NCBI GenBank assembly: GCA_007128755.1 | Contig: SKWV01000116.1 | Coordinates: 1-5,822 of the forward strand | DNA: 5,822 nt | Reading direction: 5' to 3' | Source of the DNA: Trueperaceae bacterium | GTDB lineage: Bacteria > Deinococcota > Deinococci > Deinococcales > Trueperaceae | Shown: one piece after another, positions 3,364-5,822 of the stretch | Position numbering within the stretch: position 1 is the stretch's first letter | How the letters are laid out: every line of letters begins with the position of its first letter | Notes under the pieces: model-generated | Database searches by the model: none | Told to the model about the DNA's origin: nothing | Seen by the model: only the letters and a program-made list of their open reading frames with translations | Position numbers and translations under genes: made by a program

Positions 3364-5822
3364 ATGGTCGAGATGAAGGCCTTGGGCAGGGCCGAGGTCC
3401 TCTCCGACACCGACGTGATCATCCTCCCCGACACGCTCGGTTCCGTCCTGTCGGCGTTCCTGGCGATCCGTGGCGACTGGGTGTCGCGCGCCGAGCTGAT
3501 CGGGCTCCTCTGGCCGCACGCGGACGAGGCCGCAGCTCGCAAGCTCCTGCGCTGGCATCTGCACAAGGCGCGTCGCACGGCCTACGGCTCCGGGATCGAG
3601 TCTGAGGGCGACCGCGTGCGCTGGCGCGGCGGCTGCGACGTCCAGGCGTTCCTCGCGGCGTTCCGCGAGCGGCGCTGGGGCGACGCGCTGACGAGCTACG
3701 GCGGGCCGCTGCTGGCCGGCACCGACTGGACGGCGTCCGCCGAGTTCGCGAACTGGCTGGAGACCGAGCAGGCGCTGCTGCACGGCCTGTGGCGCGAGGC
3801 GAGCCTGAAGGCCATCGACGATCTGGCCGGGGAGGAGCGCTACGCCGAGGCTGCAGATGCCGCGGCCCGCGTGCTCGATTCGGACCCGCTGGACGAGCGC
3901 GTCCTGCAGAGCTTCGTTCGCCTCGCCGCGGCCGCGCAGCGGGCACCGGACGCGTTGGCGGCCTACGCGACGTTCCGGTCGACGCTCCGCAGCGAGCTGC
4001 GGCTGGAGCCGCTCGAGGAGACGAGGTCGTTGATCGAGTCGGTGCGGCTGCTCGCCGCTACCGGACCGGCTCCGGCGGCGGTGCTCGGGCCCCACGACAC
4101 GATCCGACATGCCGCGACGCCCTTCGTCGGCCGCGAGCGCGAGGTGACCGAGGTGCGCGAGCTCCTGGGGCGCCCCGACGTCCGCCTCGTGACCCTCATG
4201 GGCCCGGGCGGCATCGGCAAGACGCGCCTCGGCGTCGCCGTCGCAGGCGGGCTGTCGTCGTCGTTCGCAGACGGCGTGGCGTACGTGCCGCTGCAGGAGC
4301 TCGACGACGCACGCCACGTCCCGGCCGCCTTCGCGAGGGCGCTGGAGCTCGGCTCGCGCGACCCGACCCGCGTCGCCGGCGACGTGGTGCGACACGTGGC
4401 CGAGGGAGCGCGGCTCGTGGTGGTCGATGCGTTCGAGGCCGTCGTCGAGGCTCGCGACTTCCTGGCGGAACTGGTCGAACGCACCGCTCGGGCGAAGCTG
4501 CTGGTGACGTCGCGGGAGCGCCTGGGCGTGGTCGGCGAGTGGGTCTACGAGGTGCCGGGACTGGAGACGCCGCGTCCCGGGCACCCCGTCCTCCGGCTCG
4601 ACGCGCTCCGCTCCTTCGGCGCCGTCGACATGTTCATCCAGGCCGCCCGCCGCGCAGGGTCGCGGACGATCGACGGAGAGGCCGACCTCGAGGCGGTGGC
4701 GCGGATCTGCCGCAGCCTCGGCGGGCTGCCGCTGGGCATCGAGCTGGCGGCGTCCTGGACGCGTCTCTTGAGCTGCAGCGAGATCGCAGACGAGATCGAG
4801 CGCGACCCCGACTTCCTGCGGGCCGACACGGGCGCCCCCGCCCGCCACCGCTCGCTCCGCACGGTGTTCGAGCGCTCCTGGCGATCGCTCGACGAGACGA
4901 ACCGCCGGATCCTGCTCGACCTGGCCCACTTCCGGGGGTCGTTCACGCGTGACGCTGCCGTCGCCGTGGCCCACGCCGACCTGCACGCGCTGCTGCGCCT
5001 GGCCGACGCGTCGCTCCTGCGGGTCGTGCGGGGCCGCTACGAACTGCACGAGGTCGTTCGGCAGTTCGCGCTGGAGCGGCTCGCCGCCGATCCCGACCAG
5101 CACGCACGGGTCGGCGAACGCTACCGACGCTACTACGCGGCGTTCGTGGCGGAGCACGAGCCCGCCTTCTCGGGCCCCGCGCCGGGAGCGCCGCTGCGGG
5201 CGATCGAGGCGGAGCTCCCGAACGTCCGCGCGGCGTGGGAGCACGCACTGTGCGTACGCGATCTCGTGTCGGCAACGAGGATGCTCGCTGGCCTGTGCAC
5301 GTACCTCGAGCGGAGCGGTCTGTTCCGCGACGCCCGACGCATGGGGGACACGGCCGAGCGTGCCTTCGCGAGCGAGGCGACGCCGGGCGTGAAGCCGTTC
5401 GTGGCGCGCGCCCGGGCGTACCGCGGCTGGGCCTGCCATCGCCTCGGCGAGAACGACCTCGCGGCCGAGCTGCTGGCGGCGAGCCTCGACGCCTTCCGAA
5501 CGCACAGCCCCGCGGCGGAGGCGGCGAGGACGGCCGCTTCGCTGGCGATGGTGCTGCACGTGCAGGGCGAGCGCGTGCGCCCGCCGGAGCTCTGCCGCGA
5601 GGCGCTCGAGGCATCCCGCACCGCCGGTGACCTCGCTGGCAGCGGCCGCGCCCTCCACTTCCTCGCGATGTTCGCCGCGAAGCGCGGGGCGCACTCGGAG
5701 GCCGAGGCGCTCTGCCAGGAGGCGCTCGCCGCCTACGTGCGGGCCGACGACGCGCTCGGGCGGAGCAACTGCCTCAACTCCCTCGGCCACGGCGCGTTCC
5801 TGGCGGGCCGCTACGAGGACGC
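3364..5822 (+). CDS. BTAD/STAND ATPase/TPR transcriptional regulator, SARP-like (3' end outside window)
   Basis: At least 819 residues are encoded, with no stop before the window ends. Order: a winged-helix DNA-binding domain (about 1-85; SRAELIGLLWPHADEAAARK at 41-60, then LLRWHLHKAR); a BTAD domain (about 91-230; GGPLLAGTDW, LDSDPLDERVL, ELRLEPLEETRSLIE); an FVGRE linker (254-258); a STAND/NB-ARC-like ATPase with Walker A GPGGIGKT (280-287), Walker B LVVVD (351-355), TSRERL (382-387) and GLPLGIELAA (454-463); a HRSLRTVFERSW helix region (495-506); YELHEVVRQFALERL (559-573); then TPR-like helices to the end. Such proteins activate transcription when the sensor region releases the ATPase. Walker B reads DAFEA where relatives, as I recall, usually have DNFE. 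Start 3364 is the first in-frame ATG; an ATG at 3373 is equally possible, and neither has a good ribosome-binding site. Its target genes may lie downstream. Confidence 0.92.
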   Translation, partial: MVEMKALGRAEVLSDTDVIILPDTLGSVLSAFLAIRGDWVSRAELIGLLWPHADEAAARKLLRWHLHKARRTAYGSGIESEGDRVRWRGGCDVQAFLAAFRERRWGDALTSYGGPLLAGTDWTASAEFANWLETEQALLHGLWREASLKAIDDLAGEERYAEAADAAARVLDSDPLDERVLQSFVRLAAAAQRAPDALAAYATFRSTLRSELRLEPLEETRSLIESVRLLAATGPAPAAVLGPHDTIRHAATPFVGREREVTEVRELLGRPDVRLVTLMGPGGIGKTRLGVAVAGGLSSSFADGVAYVPLQELDDARHVPAAFARALELGSRDPTRVAGDVVRHVAEGARLVVVDAFEAVVEARDFLAELVERTARAKLLVTSRERLGVVGEWVYEVPGLETPRPGHPVLRLDALRSFGAVDMFIQAARRAGSRTIDGEADLEAVARICRSLGGLPLGIELAASWTRLLSCSEIADEIERDPDFLRADTGAPARHRSLRTVFERSWRSLDETNRRILLDLAHFRGSFTRDAAVAVAHADLHALLRLADASLLRVVRGRYELHEVVRQFALERLAADPDQHARVGERYRRYYAAFVAEHEPAFSGPAPGAPLRAIEAELPNVRAAWEHALCVRDLVSATRMLAGLCTYLERSGLFRDARRMGDTAERAFASEATPGVKPFVARARAYRGWACHRLGENDLAAELLAASLDAFRTHSPAAEAARTAASLAMVLHVQGERVRPPELCREALEASRTAGDLAGSGRALHFLAMFAAKRGAHSEAEALCQEALAAYVRADDALGRSNCLNSLGHGAFLAGRYED

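Noticed and set aside
3789..4952. A 387-residue plus-strand open frame inside the regulator
   Set aside because: It is extremely Arg/Gly-rich and out of frame with the domain-bearing regulator, so it is a shadow.
3061..5790. A 909-residue open frame on the minus strand
   Set aside because: It is antisense to the regulator, whose frame contains a complete set of recognisable domains. The antisense product is rich in Arg, Ala, His and Val with no domain pattern, as expected for a shadow frame in GC-rich DNA.

Overview
This is a GC-rich chromosomal window with strong G/C bias at third codon positions. All supported genes lie on the + strand. The gene types present are a short TIGR04076-like protein, a lipoprotein with a BIG2 domain and a beta-helix, and a very large BTAD/STAND/TPR transcriptional regulator. 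This mix is common in Deinococcota (for example Trueperaceae-like metagenomic lineages), Chloroflexota and Actinomycetota. I lean towards Deinococcota, but that is inference from gene style only; there is no rRNA or other phylogenetic marker here.

Layout. Positions 1-157 hold the 3' end of a gene, tentatively an aldo/keto reductase. Its TGA overlaps the GTG start of a 112-residue TIGR04076-type protein (154-492), so the two look translationally coupled. Positions 493-666 are probably non-coding and contain an imperfect hairpin at the stop codon and a short direct repeat. A small unrecognised gene ends at 927. Its start is uncertain, because convincing coding bias begins only near 700-733.

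A 695-residue lipoprotein (1088-3175) follows. It has a lipobox signal peptide, a Thr/Pro linker, one bacterial Ig-like (BIG2) domain, and then a parallel beta-helix region. That region consists of two complete tandem units of 195 residues plus a third, shortened unit. A perfect 14-bp-stem hairpin (3217-3249) separates it from the next gene.

The last gene (3364 to the window end, still open) encodes at least 819 residues. Its order is a winged-helix DNA-binding domain, a bacterial transcriptional activation domain (BTAD), a STAND/NB-ARC-like ATPase with a clear P-loop, and a helical TPR-like region. Because it has no stop codon in the window, a listing of closed ORFs misses it and shows a long antisense shadow instead.

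How the genes relate. The first two probably form one transcription unit. The lipoprotein is probably transcribed alone and displayed on the cell surface. The regulator probably has its own promoter. Nothing seen directly links the regulator to the lipoprotein. I find no CRISPR array, tRNA, rRNA or insertion sequence, and no clear new system. The most notable features are the tandemly duplicated beta-helix and the structured spacer before the regulator.
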